Assembly (NCBI GenBank): GCA_030621085.1
Contig: JAUXIJ010000014.1
Span: 1-52,626 of the forward strand
Reading direction: 5' to 3'
Origin: Candidatus Cloacimonadota bacterium
GTDB taxonomy: Bacteria; Cloacimonadota; Cloacimonadia; Cloacimonadales; TCS61
DNA length: 52,626 bases
The position numbers were made by a program, and so were the translations under genes. How positions within the stretch are numbered: the first letter of the stretch is position 1; the number at the start of each line of letters is the position of its first letter. Below, piece by piece: positions 8,278 to 16,716 of this stretch. The notes under the pieces were generated by a model, which saw only the letters and a program-made list of their open reading frames with translations, was not told the origin of the DNA and made no database searches.

Positions 8278-9123
8278 ATGAGAGAAATAAATATTAACAA
8301 AATCGTTCCAATTGTGAAGAAACTTTGTATTGATGCAAGTATTTACATTGGAGATGATGTAGTAGAAAAACTCAAAGAATTTCAGGAAAAGGAAGAATCT
8401 CCGATTGCAAAAGAGATCATATCAATAATATTTGAGAATCAAAAACTTGCTGTTGAAAAAAAGATGCCATTGTGTCAGGACACAGGTGTCGCTGTTTTTT
8501 TTATTGAGCTCGGACAGGATATTCACCTGGTAGGCGGTGATTTATATGAAGCTATCAATGAGGGTGTTCGGCAGGGATACAAAGAAGGTTACCTGCGAAA
8601 ATCCATGGTTGATGATCCGATAATCGATAGGAAAAATACAAACGATAATACTCCAGCAATAATCTATTTAGATATGGTTCCGGGAGATAAGATCAAGATA
8701 ACACTTGCAGCAAAAGGCGGTGGTTCGGAAAATATGAGTGAAGTTAAAATGATGAAAGCCGCTGACGGAATAGAAGGTGTAATAGATTTTGTTGTAGATA
8801 GAGTGAAAAGGTCCGGTGGGAATCCCTGCCCTCCAATTATTGTTGGTGTCGGTCTTGGCGGGAATTTTGAGCAAAGCGCATTATTAGCCAAAAAATCTCT
8901 TCTCAGACCATTGAACGAAAAGAATCCCGATCCTAAATGGGCAAAAGTAGAAGATGAAATCTTAGAAAAAGTTAATAATCTTGGAATTGGTCCGCAGGGA
9001 TTGGGTGGCAGAACAACTGCTCTTGCAGTTCAAATATTAGCTAAACCCTGTCATATTGCTTGTATGCCGGTCGCTGTAAACATTCAGTGTCATGTCCACA
9101 GGCATAAAAGCGCAGTGATATAA
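8278..9123 (+). CDS. Class I fumarate hydratase, alpha (N-terminal) subunit
   Basis: The protein has 281 residues, matching the alpha subunit of two-subunit Fe-S fumarases. Motifs include PLCQDTGVAVFF (Cys for the [4Fe-4S] cluster), AAKGGGSENMSEVKMM and GGNPCPPIIVGVGLGGNFEQ, plus GPQGLGGRTTALAV and a C-terminal HIACMPVAVNIQCHVHRH with a further Cys. It interconverts fumarate and malate in the cytoplasm and is oxygen-sensitive. The beta subunit follows 11 bases later with its own AAAGGAG site. L-tartrate dehydratase has the same architecture, but the TCA neighbours favour fumarase. Confidence 0.9.
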   Translation: MREININKIVPIVKKLCIDASIYIGDDVVEKLKEFQEKEESPIAKEIISIIFENQKLAVEKKMPLCQDTGVAVFFIELGQDIHLVGGDLYEAINEGVRQGYKEGYLRKSMVDDPIIDRKNTNDNTPAIIYLDMVPGDKIKITLAAKGGGSENMSEVKMMKAADGIEGVIDFVVDRVKRSGGNPCPPIIVGVGLGGNFEQSALLAKKSLLRPLNEKNPDPKWAKVEDEILEKVNNLGIGPQGLGGRTTALAVQILAKPCHIACMPVAVNIQCHVHRHKSAVI

Positions 9124-9134
9124 AAGGAGAAAAC

Positions 9135-9689
9135 ATGGCTAAAGAAATACATTTATATACTCCACTAAAAGATGAGGATTTGGAAAAATTAAAAATTGGT
9201 GATAAAGTCCTTATAACTGGAACCATTTACACTGCACGCGATGCTGCTCATAAAAGACTTGTTGACTTAATAGAAGCAAGCAAAGAACTTCCTTTTGATA
9301 TTAAAGGGCAGATTATCTACTTTGTTGGTCCAGCTCCTGCCAGACCTGGTATGCCCATCGGCTCGGCAGGTCCCACTACCAGTTACAGAATGGATCCGTA
9401 TTCTCCAATTCTGCTGGATGCAGGCTTGAAAGGTATGATCGGCAAGGGTCCAAGAAGTAAAGAAGTTATAGATTCAATGATAAAAAATAAAGGTGTCTAT
9501 TTCGCGGCAATAGGTGGTGCAGCAGTTGTAATGTCTCAATCCATCAAAGCAGCAAAAGTAATTGCCTATGAAGACCTGGGAACTGAAGCGATAAGAGAAC
9601 TCAAAGTCGAGAGTTTACCTTGCATTGTGGCAAATGATATTTACGGTAAAGATTTGTATGAAGAAGGTGTAAGACTAAATAGGAAGTAG
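9135..9689 (+). CDS. Class I fumarate hydratase, beta (C-terminal) subunit
   Basis: The protein has 184 residues, typical for the beta subunit. It contains GDKVLITGTIYTARDAAHKR, the conserved swivelling-domain motif with the arginine used for substrate binding, and then FVGPAPARPGMPIGSAGPTT, MIGKGPRSKEV and GAAVVMSQSIKAAKV. It pairs with the upstream alpha subunit to form the complete hydratase. Malate dehydrogenase genes follow directly, so the product is likely passed on within this operon. Confidence 0.92.
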   Translation: MAKEIHLYTPLKDEDLEKLKIGDKVLITGTIYTARDAAHKRLVDLIEASKELPFDIKGQIIYFVGPAPARPGMPIGSAGPTTSYRMDPYSPILLDAGLKGMIGKGPRSKEVIDSMIKNKGVYFAAIGGAAVVMSQSIKAAKVIAYEDLGTEAIRELKVESLPCIVANDIYGKDLYEEGVRLNRK

Positions 9690-9711
9690 AAAAAATTAAT
9701 TAGGAGGAATA

Positions 9712-10635
9712 ATGGAAAAGGTGTCAATAATCGGTAGTGGTAACGTCGGTGTATCGGCGGCATTTTACATTGCTGAGAAAGGGTTTGCAAATATTATGCT
9801 CATTGATGTCATGGATGGTAAAGCTCAAGGCAGTGCTCTTGACCTGGCTGAAGCTTCACCTTTGCGAGGCTATGATATTAAAATTGAAGGTTCTTCTAAT
9901 ATTGAAGACATTAAAGATTCAAAGGTCGTAGTCATCACTGCCGGAAAAGTTAGAAAGCCAAATACTCTTCGTCTTGAATTGCTGGAAGAAAATGCGAAAA
10001 TTCTTGATCCCATAATCAAAGACATAAAAAAATACGCACCCGATTCGATAGTTATAGTTTTGAGTGAGCCTGTAACTGCATTAACTTACTACACCTGGAA
10101 AAAGACTGGTTTTGACAGAATGAAAGTTTTGGGAGTTGCCGGTAAACTCGATGTTACTCGAATCTGTGAATTTGTTGCTCAGGAACTCAAAGTAACTCCT
10201 GTAGAAGTGAGTGCACTTGTTCTGGGAGGGCACCATAAATTTATGGTAATACCACCCGAATTTATCAGAGTTTGCGGTATTCCCATTACAGAATTATTGC
10301 CTAAAGAAAAAGTGGAGAAAATAATCGATAAAGCAAGGGAAGCAGGAACCTCAATTTTATCATTATTGAAAAGGCAAACATCCATGTACTCTCCAGGAGC
10401 TGCCATTGCTGAAACAGTTGGAGCTATTATCAATGACACAAAGGCTATAATATGTGTTCCTACCTGTCTGGACGGTGAATATGGGTTCAAGGATACATGC
10501 CTGGGTATACCGGTTCAACTTGGGTCGAATGGTATTGAAAAGGTTATCGAATTAGAATTATCTCTTGATATTAAGGATAAACTTAAAACTTCAGAGCAAG
10601 TGATCAATAAAACAATTGAATCATTAGGTATATAG
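9712..10635 (+). CDS. Divergent malate/lactate dehydrogenase paralogue
   Basis: The protein has 307 residues, LDH/MDH fold. The Rossmann loop IIGSGNVGVSAA and an Asp after the second strand (LIDV) predict NAD binding. The substrate-loop arginines R81 and R87 (VRKPNTLR), D147 and R150 (GKLDVTR) and catalytic H174 (GGHHKFM) are present. However, the usual T-N-P motif, whose Asn positions the substrate, reads LSEP with Glu119, and GGHGD is GGHHK. The adjacent paralogue keeps all canonical residues. The protein may have changed substrate, become a regulatory subunit of a hetero-oligomer, or lost activity. The start ATG follows TAGGAGGA, and the next gene begins nine bases after the stop. Confidence 0.8.
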   Translation: MEKVSIIGSGNVGVSAAFYIAEKGFANIMLIDVMDGKAQGSALDLAEASPLRGYDIKIEGSSNIEDIKDSKVVVITAGKVRKPNTLRLELLEENAKILDPIIKDIKKYAPDSIVIVLSEPVTALTYYTWKKTGFDRMKVLGVAGKLDVTRICEFVAQELKVTPVEVSALVLGGHHKFMVIPPEFIRVCGIPITELLPKEKVEKIIDKAREAGTSILSLLKRQTSMYSPGAAIAETVGAIINDTKAIICVPTCLDGEYGFKDTCLGIPVQLGSNGIEKVIELELSLDIKDKLKTSEQVINKTIESLGI

Positions 10636-10644
10636 GAGGTCGAC

Positions 10645-11577
10645 ATGAAAGTTAGTATAATAGGCAGCGGTAATGTTGGTATAGCAACGGCTCTTTATTT
10701 AGCTGAAAAGAGAGTTTCAAATATAACTCTGATAGATGTAGTAAAGGGTTGGGCAGAAGGTAAAGCCATGGATATTGGTCAGGCTTCTCCTATAAGAAGA
10801 TATGATGTATTCATAAATGGTTATTCTGATATATCGATGATCAAAGATTCTGATGTAATTGTTGTTACAGCTGGTAAACCTCGTCTTCCTGGTATGTCAC
10901 GGGAAGATTTACTTAGAGATAATGTAAAAATCATGAAAAGTGTTTCTGAAAGTATAGCTAAATATGCACCCAATGCTGTTTTAATAACAGTTACAAATCC
11001 TCTCGATGTTTTAGCTTATGTAGCCTTAAAAGTTACGGGATTTGCTTTAAAAAGAGTGATTGGAATGGCAGGGATTCTGGATTCTTCAAGATTCAGGTAT
11101 TTTATAGCCGACGAATTGGGAGTTAGTCCCAGGAATGTAACGGCACTGGTACTTGGAGGGCATGGAGATTTAATGGTGCCATTACCAAGATATTCAACCG
11201 TTCACGGTATACCTGTTTCTGAGTTACTGCCTAAAGCAAAAATTGATAAATTAATAGAACGTACTCGAAAAGCTGGTGGCGAAATAGTTTCCTACCTTAA
11301 AACCGGAAGTGCTTATTGGTCACCTGGTAGTTCTGCTGCTGAAATGGTGGAATGCGTTGTTCGTAATCGAAACAGAATAGTGCCTTGTTCTGCTTACTTA
11401 AGAGGAGAGTACGGTATCGATGGTTTGTTTTCGGGTGTACCGATCAAGATCGGAGAAAATGGAGTTGAAGAAATAATTGAACTATCTCTTACGACCGAAG
11501 AGAAGCAAGCATTACATCTCTCTGCCGATAAAGTTCGAGAAGTTATAGAAAAAATTGAGGCAGAAAATCTTATATAA
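10645..11577 (+). CDS. mdh: NAD-dependent malate dehydrogenase
   Basis: The protein has 310 residues, close in length to bacterial LDH-like MDHs. IIGSGNVGIATA and LIDVV indicate NAD binding. All active-site elements are canonical: GKPRLPGMSREDLL (R80, R86), TNPLDVL (N118), GILDSSRF (D146, R149) and GGHGDLMVPL (H173). The Arg in KPRLPG favours a dicarboxylate (malate/oxaloacetate) over lactate. It is a tandem paralogue of the preceding gene, and its stop overlaps the next ATG by one base (TAATG), so it is coupled to the LarA-like gene. Confidence 0.92.
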   Translation: MKVSIIGSGNVGIATALYLAEKRVSNITLIDVVKGWAEGKAMDIGQASPIRRYDVFINGYSDISMIKDSDVIVVTAGKPRLPGMSREDLLRDNVKIMKSVSESIAKYAPNAVLITVTNPLDVLAYVALKVTGFALKRVIGMAGILDSSRFRYFIADELGVSPRNVTALVLGGHGDLMVPLPRYSTVHGIPVSELLPKAKIDKLIERTRKAGGEIVSYLKTGSAYWSPGSSAAEMVECVVRNRNRIVPCSAYLRGEYGIDGLFSGVPIKIGENGVEEIIELSLTTEEKQALHLSADKVREVIEKIEAENLI

Positions 11578-12914
11578 TGGAGTTGCAAATTCCGTATTGG
11601 GGAGAGGAATTAACAGTAACTCTCCCCAATGAAAATATTGGTGAAATAGTATATCCGAATACAGTTGAAATCCGACCTGAAAAAGAAGTGCTTTTTGATG
11701 CGATCAATAACCCGGTTGATTTCAAAAGTTTTGACGATTTTATCAAAAGTGATGAACCTCTTCTCTTTATTTTAAATGATGCCACCAGACCTACTCCGAA
11801 TGCAAGAATAATTGATCTGCTCTGGGATAAAATAAAAAATAAAAATACAAAGTTTATGATTGCTACAGGTGCTCATCGAGCACCAAGCAAAGATGAATAC
11901 ATTGAACTTTTCGGAGACCATTATCATGAATTGGAAAAGAAAATATTTTCTCATGATTCCAAAAATGAAAAAGGAAATATCTTTATTGGCAAAACAAAAA
12001 ACGGTACGGAAGTTTTTTTCGACAAACTGGTAATTGAAGCAAAGAAGATAGTTTACATCACTTCTGTTGAACCCCATTATTTTGCAGGTTATACGGGTGG
12101 AGCAAAATCCTTTTTACCCGGAATTGCCGGATATAAAACCATCGAACAAAATCATGAGTTAGCTCTAAAAGCATCTGCAAAAGCTCTTGTAACCGAAGGG
12201 AATCCAATTAGAGAAGATATTAAAGAAGCATATAATGTTATCGCCAAAGACAAACAGATATTTTCAATCCAAACCGTTCTGAATAAAGACCATAAAATCT
12301 ATTACTGTGTTTGTGGAGAAACGCACCAGGCTTTCAAATTGGCATGTGAAAAAGCGAAAGATGTTTTTTCTGTAGAAATCAGGGATAGAGCGGATATTGT
12401 GGTTGCAGTTGCACCATATCCAATGGATATCGACCTTTATCAATCACAGAAAGCAATAGACAATAGCAAATTAGCATTGAATGCTAATGGAATCCTTATT
12501 TTAGTAGCAAGCTGCAGAAAAGGTGTGGGGGGAGAAAGTTTTATAAAACTATTAAGTGAAGCCAGAAATCCTGATGATGTATTTGGTAAAATTGAAAAAG
12601 GCTATAAACTGGGATATCATAAAGCAGCAAAGATGGCAGAAATCATGAAATGGGCGTCCTTGTGGGCGTACACAAAACTCGAACCTCAATTATTGGAGAA
12701 TATTTTTGTTAAAGGATTTTCTGATCTGCAAGAAGCACTTAATTCGGCACTGAAAGAAAAAGGTGATGAAAAAATACTCTTTTTAATGGATGCCAGTTTA
12801 ACAGTTCCCCGAATTGCACCACGCATCCTGCACAAAAGAAAATTTATTCACAGTCCAACCTTTAGCACAAAAGTCAAAAGTCATCTTGTACTCGATGATC
12901 TGTTTGTTGATTGA
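11577..12914 (+). CDS. LarA-family nickel-pincer 2-hydroxyacid racemase homologue
   Basis: The protein has 445 residues (DUF2088/LarA family). LNDATRPTPN near residues 66-75 is the conserved D-x-T-R motif. GAHRAP (H100), SVEPHYFAGYTGGAKSFLPG (H167, K177) and EQNH (H193) fall at nearly the same spacing as the catalytic histidines, pincer-linked lysine and nickel ligand remembered for Lactobacillus LarA (H108, H174, K184, H200). An active nickel-pincer cofactor is therefore likely. The cofactor-making LarB/C/E are not in the window. The family includes lactate racemase and malate racemases. Placement directly between malate dehydrogenase and malic enzyme suggests malate as substrate, with lactate as the alternative given the GlcD-type gene upstream. 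Confidence 0.8.
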   Translation: MELQIPYWGEELTVTLPNENIGEIVYPNTVEIRPEKEVLFDAINNPVDFKSFDDFIKSDEPLLFILNDATRPTPNARIIDLLWDKIKNKNTKFMIATGAHRAPSKDEYIELFGDHYHELEKKIFSHDSKNEKGNIFIGKTKNGTEVFFDKLVIEAKKIVYITSVEPHYFAGYTGGAKSFLPGIAGYKTIEQNHELALKASAKALVTEGNPIREDIKEAYNVIAKDKQIFSIQTVLNKDHKIYYCVCGETHQAFKLACEKAKDVFSVEIRDRADIVVAVAPYPMDIDLYQSQKAIDNSKLALNANGILILVASCRKGVGGESFIKLLSEARNPDDVFGKIEKGYKLGYHKAAKMAEIMKWASLWAYTKLEPQLLENIFVKGFSDLQEALNSALKEKGDEKILFLMDASLTVPRIAPRILHKRKFIHSPTFSTKVKSHLVLDDLFVD

Positions 12915-12966
12915 TTTTTTAGAGAGATTTTTTAGACATATAAAATATTAAGGAGTAAAAAGCCAA

Positions 12967-14649
12967 ATGGCACTTAAACGTTATGAAATTGACGAGTTAG
13001 AGCAAAAAGTAGTTCATATTAAAAAAAGAGGATTAGACCTGATTCGCGATCCAATGCTTAATAAGGGAACAGCGTTTTCCGAAAAAGAGAGAGATGAATT
13101 CAATCTTTATGGATTAGTTCCTCCACACGTTTCCACCTTTGAAGAACAGATAAAAAGGGTCACTGAGAATTATCGTAGAAAAGATACAGACCTTGGAAAA
13201 TATATTTTCTTAGAAGCATTACACGATCGGAATGAAATCTTATATTATGCATTACTGCTGAGAAACCTGGAAGAATTGACTCCAATTGTTTATACTCCCA
13301 CAGTGGGAACTGCATGTCAGCAATTTGGTCATCTTTTTCGACGAGCCAGAGGAATGTATATTTCTGCCAATGCAAAAGGAGATTTTAAAAAAAGAATCAA
13401 CAATTGGCCTCAAAACGATGTTGATGTAATCGTTGTTACTGATGGTAGCAGAATTCTGGGCCTTGGAGATCTGGGAGCAAGCGGCATTGGAATTCCAATC
13501 GGTAAACTCTCTCTTTATGTGGCTTGTGCTGGAATTTATCCTTCAAAAAAATTACCTGTAGTAATCGATGTGGGAACAGACAATGAAACTTTATTGAAAG
13601 ATCCTTTGTATTTAGGAGAAAAACACCCACGGATAAAAGGAGAAAAATATTACGAAATAATTGATGAGTTCATCGTTGCAGCTCATGAACGCTGGCCTAA
13701 AGCATTAATTCAATTTGAGGATTTCACAAATGATCATGCTTTTCCGCTTTTAAAGAAATATCGTGAAAGACTTCTATGCTTCAATGATGATATCCAGGGA
13801 ACAGGCGGAGTTGCTCTGGCAGGACTTCTGGCAGCAATGAGAATAACCAAAGGAAAATTAAATGAACAGAAGATCATATTCCTGGGTGCTGGCTCTGCAG
13901 CGGTTGGAATCGCCGATATGATCGTTGCCGGAATGGTGGAAGAAGGATTATCTAAAGAAGAAGCACTAAAAAGATTCTGGTTCATCGATAGTAAAGGACT
14001 TGTAACAACTACACGTGGTGATAAATTAGCAGAACATAAAGTTGCATATGCCAGAAATGAGAAATTACAAAAAACACTTCTCGAAGTTGTAAGATTAGTC
14101 AAACCAACTGTATTAATAGGTGTGAGCAAACAAACAGGTGCATTTAATGAACAGGTAGTTCATGAAATGAAAAAACATGTAGATACTCCCATCATTTTTG
14201 CTTTATCGAATCCAACATCCAAAACGGAATGCACACCTACACAGGCTTATGAATGGACTGATGGGAATGTGGTTTACGCAAGTGGCAGTCCTTTTGATCC
14301 CATCAAATATAAAGGAAAAACTTATACTACAGGACAGGGAAATAATATGTACATTTTCCCGGGTGTTGGTTTGGGAGCTGTTGTCTGTGAGGCTACAAAA
14401 ATAACGGATTCAATGTTTTATATAGCAGCAAAAACTTTAGCAGATCTGGTTAAAGAAGAGGATTTAAAAAAAGGTAGAGTTTATCCTGATTTGAATGATA
14501 TCAGAGAAATTTCAGCACATATTGCTTTTGCTGTGTGTGAAATTGCATATGCCAATGGTATTGCCTGGGCAAATAGGCCTGAAAACCTTTTTGAATATAT
14601 TAAAAGCAAGATGTTCCAACCAGTTTACCTTCCGTATAAAGCAGTGTAG
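12967..14649 (+). CDS. NAD(P)-dependent malic enzyme
   Basis: The protein has 560 residues, the long form related to MaeA/ScfA. The N-terminal malic domain contains GLVPPHVSTFEEQ, TPIVYTPTVGTACQQFG and VTDGSRILGLGDLGASGIGIP. The acidic metal site is FEDF followed by CFNDDIQGTGGVALAG, and the NAD-binding part has IIFLGAGSAAVGIADMI and FALSNPTSKTECTPTQAYEW. It decarboxylates malate to pyruvate and CO2 in the cytoplasm. AAGGAG lies about ten bases before the ATG. It follows the racemase-like gene and precedes PEP carboxykinase, so this segment controls C4-to-C3 conversion. NAD versus NADP use is not settled from the sequence. Confidence 0.93.
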   Translation: MALKRYEIDELEQKVVHIKKRGLDLIRDPMLNKGTAFSEKERDEFNLYGLVPPHVSTFEEQIKRVTENYRRKDTDLGKYIFLEALHDRNEILYYALLLRNLEELTPIVYTPTVGTACQQFGHLFRRARGMYISANAKGDFKKRINNWPQNDVDVIVVTDGSRILGLGDLGASGIGIPIGKLSLYVACAGIYPSKKLPVVIDVGTDNETLLKDPLYLGEKHPRIKGEKYYEIIDEFIVAAHERWPKALIQFEDFTNDHAFPLLKKYRERLLCFNDDIQGTGGVALAGLLAAMRITKGKLNEQKIIFLGAGSAAVGIADMIVAGMVEEGLSKEEALKRFWFIDSKGLVTTTRGDKLAEHKVAYARNEKLQKTLLEVVRLVKPTVLIGVSKQTGAFNEQVVHEMKKHVDTPIIFALSNPTSKTECTPTQAYEWTDGNVVYASGSPFDPIKYKGKTYTTGQGNNMYIFPGVGLGAVVCEATKITDSMFYIAAKTLADLVKEEDLKKGRVYPDLNDIREISAHIAFAVCEIAYANGIAWANRPENLFEYIKSKMFQPVYLPYKAV

Positions 14650-14763
14650 AAAATTAAATGAGAAGCCTGCTTTTATGAAATTCTTTGACGGATTGTAATA
14701 GTTTTTATTCTTGTATACAGATTAAATAAGATATTTAAAAAAAATAGATTGGAGGAAACAAGA

Positions 14764-16491
14764 ATGGCAAGCAAAGCAAGTATAGATTTTTACAAGAATT
14801 TGAAGGAAATGTCTTCAATTCGTGCTGTGGCAGAAACGATAATGCTAAACCCGAAAGTTCGAAAAGTTAATGCACGCGAAGCTTATGAAATGGCAATGAA
14901 GCAACCGGGAGTAGCAGTTACGGATTTAGAAATTTATCCTCCTTTTGCTGAACGTTTAGGATTACCAAAAGGTGCAAAAGTGCTTAACGATTGTCATGGC
15001 AAAATCATTGGTCGTACAGCAAAAGCAAGAGTGTTCTATAATAGAATACCGGAAAATGAAAAAAAGAAAGTAGAGGGTGATGCCAGGGAAGCGATGTATC
15101 AACTTGAACATCACGATCTGATTAAATGCGAGGCTGTATTGGGTTTGGATCCTGATCTGATGATAAAAGCAACTTATGTGACTACAACTACAGATGCCAG
15201 CAATGTTTTCAATTGGTTATGCAATTTCGCTCCGCTCGAACTAATGAAAGAGGAATATGAAAAAAGTAAACTTCTTCCAATTCAGGATGTTATCATTGTT
15301 GCGTTTAATGAATGGACCTGCAATGATCCGTATTATCACAATGTTGGTGCTCCTCAAATCGGTCTGGTTGATGAAACCCAGAACGTTATTTTCAATTTAG
15401 GAATGCGTTATTTTGGTGAGCGTAAAAAAGGTACTTTAACTCTCGCATGGACGTCTGGAATGAGATTGGGAATGGCTGCCTGCCACGGTGGTATCAAAGA
15501 AATCGATTTCTCAGGATGCGCTGCTGAATACAAACATTTAGATAAGAAATCGATTGCTTTCTATGGTCTCTCTGGAACAGGAAAATCCTCTCATACAAAC
15601 TCGATCGATAATGGTGGTACATTACCTGCAGGATTCGAAAAATATTGCCTTCACGATGATGCTTTCCAGATCGATACTGATGATAAAGTATGTCGTGTCT
15701 GGGAACCTGCTTTGTTCGATAAAACAGATAGTAGAGACTTAGATAATCCTGATTGGAAATACCTGATCGCTCTTATGAATCATGCGATGATAGAACGGGA
15801 TGGAAAATTATTACCTTTAGGGCTGGATGCTCGACAGGCAAATGGAAGAGCACTTCTGGATAGAGACCTTTTGGGTAATTGGGTAAATAGATGTAGTTTT
15901 CCGGAAGCATTAACCTGGCTCATGAAGGATACGGCACTTCCACCGGTTCATAAATACAAAAATAAGTATTTAGCAGTTGCCATGGGAGCAGCTCTTATAA
16001 CAAAAAGAAGCAGAGCTGAAAATGTTACGGAAGAAGATCTCAAAAAATTGGTTTTTGAACCTTTTGCAAATCCTTTCAGGGTTTATGAACTTTACAAAGA
16101 TGTGGAATCATTCATCAAAGTTCTGGAAACTGGCGCAGATTGTTATACATTCAATTCTGCAGGATACTGGAAATCTTCTGATGACGATCTGGACGACGTC
16201 AAATTGCAAACATCTTTAACTTTGCAAACAGGAATCTTAATGGAGCAGCTTGAGTGGGAAGATTGGGATTTACTTCCCGGCGCAATGATTCCCACAAAGG
16301 AATCTATTGAAAAAATACTTCCCGGTTATTATGAAAGATATCATCCTAAAAACCGTGAGAATATGAGTGAATATGTTGCACTTCTGAAAGACCGTTTCAA
16401 ACAGAGACGGGAATATTTGAAATCATCCGATGTGGCAACTAAACCGGAGCTACTTGAAAAGCTTGTAAACGCATTGCAGATAAGAGGATAA
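14764..16491 (+). CDS. pckA: Phosphoenolpyruvate carboxykinase (ATP-type-like)
   Basis: The protein has 575 residues from the ATG that sits eight bases after GGAGG. An earlier in-frame TTG overlaps that ribosome site and is rejected. The P-loop is FYGLSGTGKSSHTNS and the second metal/nucleotide motif is CLHDDAFQID. Upstream, WTSGMRLGMAACHGG and a long N-terminal domain match the PEPCK fold. It interconverts oxaloacetate and PEP with a nucleotide. The sequence is divergent from the enterobacterial ATP enzyme (GKSSHT instead of GKTTLS), so the nucleotide is assigned with less certainty than the family. A strong terminator follows at once, closing this transcription unit. Confidence 0.85.
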   Translation: MASKASIDFYKNLKEMSSIRAVAETIMLNPKVRKVNAREAYEMAMKQPGVAVTDLEIYPPFAERLGLPKGAKVLNDCHGKIIGRTAKARVFYNRIPENEKKKVEGDAREAMYQLEHHDLIKCEAVLGLDPDLMIKATYVTTTTDASNVFNWLCNFAPLELMKEEYEKSKLLPIQDVIIVAFNEWTCNDPYYHNVGAPQIGLVDETQNVIFNLGMRYFGERKKGTLTLAWTSGMRLGMAACHGGIKEIDFSGCAAEYKHLDKKSIAFYGLSGTGKSSHTNSIDNGGTLPAGFEKYCLHDDAFQIDTDDKVCRVWEPALFDKTDSRDLDNPDWKYLIALMNHAMIERDGKLLPLGLDARQANGRALLDRDLLGNWVNRCSFPEALTWLMKDTALPPVHKYKNKYLAVAMGAALITKRSRAENVTEEDLKKLVFEPFANPFRVYELYKDVESFIKVLETGADCYTFNSAGYWKSSDDDLDDVKLQTSLTLQTGILMEQLEWEDWDLLPGAMIPTKESIEKILPGYYERYHPKNRENMSEYVALLKDRFKQRREYLKSSDVATKPELLEKLVNALQIRG

Positions 16492-16497
16492 ATTAAG

Positions 16498-16520
16498 GGC
16501 AGACGAAAGTCTGCCTTTTT
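16498..16520 (+). terminator. Rho-independent terminator after pckA
   Basis: A perfect seven-base stem GGCAGAC/GTCTGCC with a GAAA tetraloop is followed by five T residues. It lies seven bases past the pckA stop and separates the C4 block from the citrate synthase operon. Confidence 0.9.
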
Positions 16521-16643
16521 ATTTCTTAACTCTCTTCAAAATTTAATTTAAATTTTATTATAGACTATAACGCTTTTTAATTGACATAATAAAAACGAAG
16601 TAACTTTTGTAATATGTGAAATTATTGATATTTAGAAATAAGA

Positions 16644-16680
16644 TTTTGACTAATTTTATTATTTATTAAGTTAGTCAAAA
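16644..16680. promoter_or_regulatory. 10-bp inverted repeat upstream of citrate synthase
   Basis: TTTTGACTAA and TTAGTCAAAA are perfect inverted arms around a 17-base AT-rich spacer. They end 36 bases before the citrate synthase ATG in a 195-base AT-rich gap after the terminator. No T-run follows, so it is not a standard terminator. It may be an operator or an mRNA leader hairpin. A TTGACA at 16581 lacks a well-spaced -10 box. Confidence 0.45.
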
Positions 16681-16716
16681 GCCAGATATATTAATTTAAA
16701 ATAAATAGGAGGAACC

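Noticed and set aside
14749..14763. Upstream TTG start for PEP carboxykinase
   Set aside because: The TTG overlaps the GGAGG ribosome site that serves the ATG at 14764.
16581..16614. Sigma-70 promoter for citrate synthase (TTGACA ... TGTAAT)
   Set aside because: The spacing of about 22 bases is too long for a convincing promoter, so it was not called.
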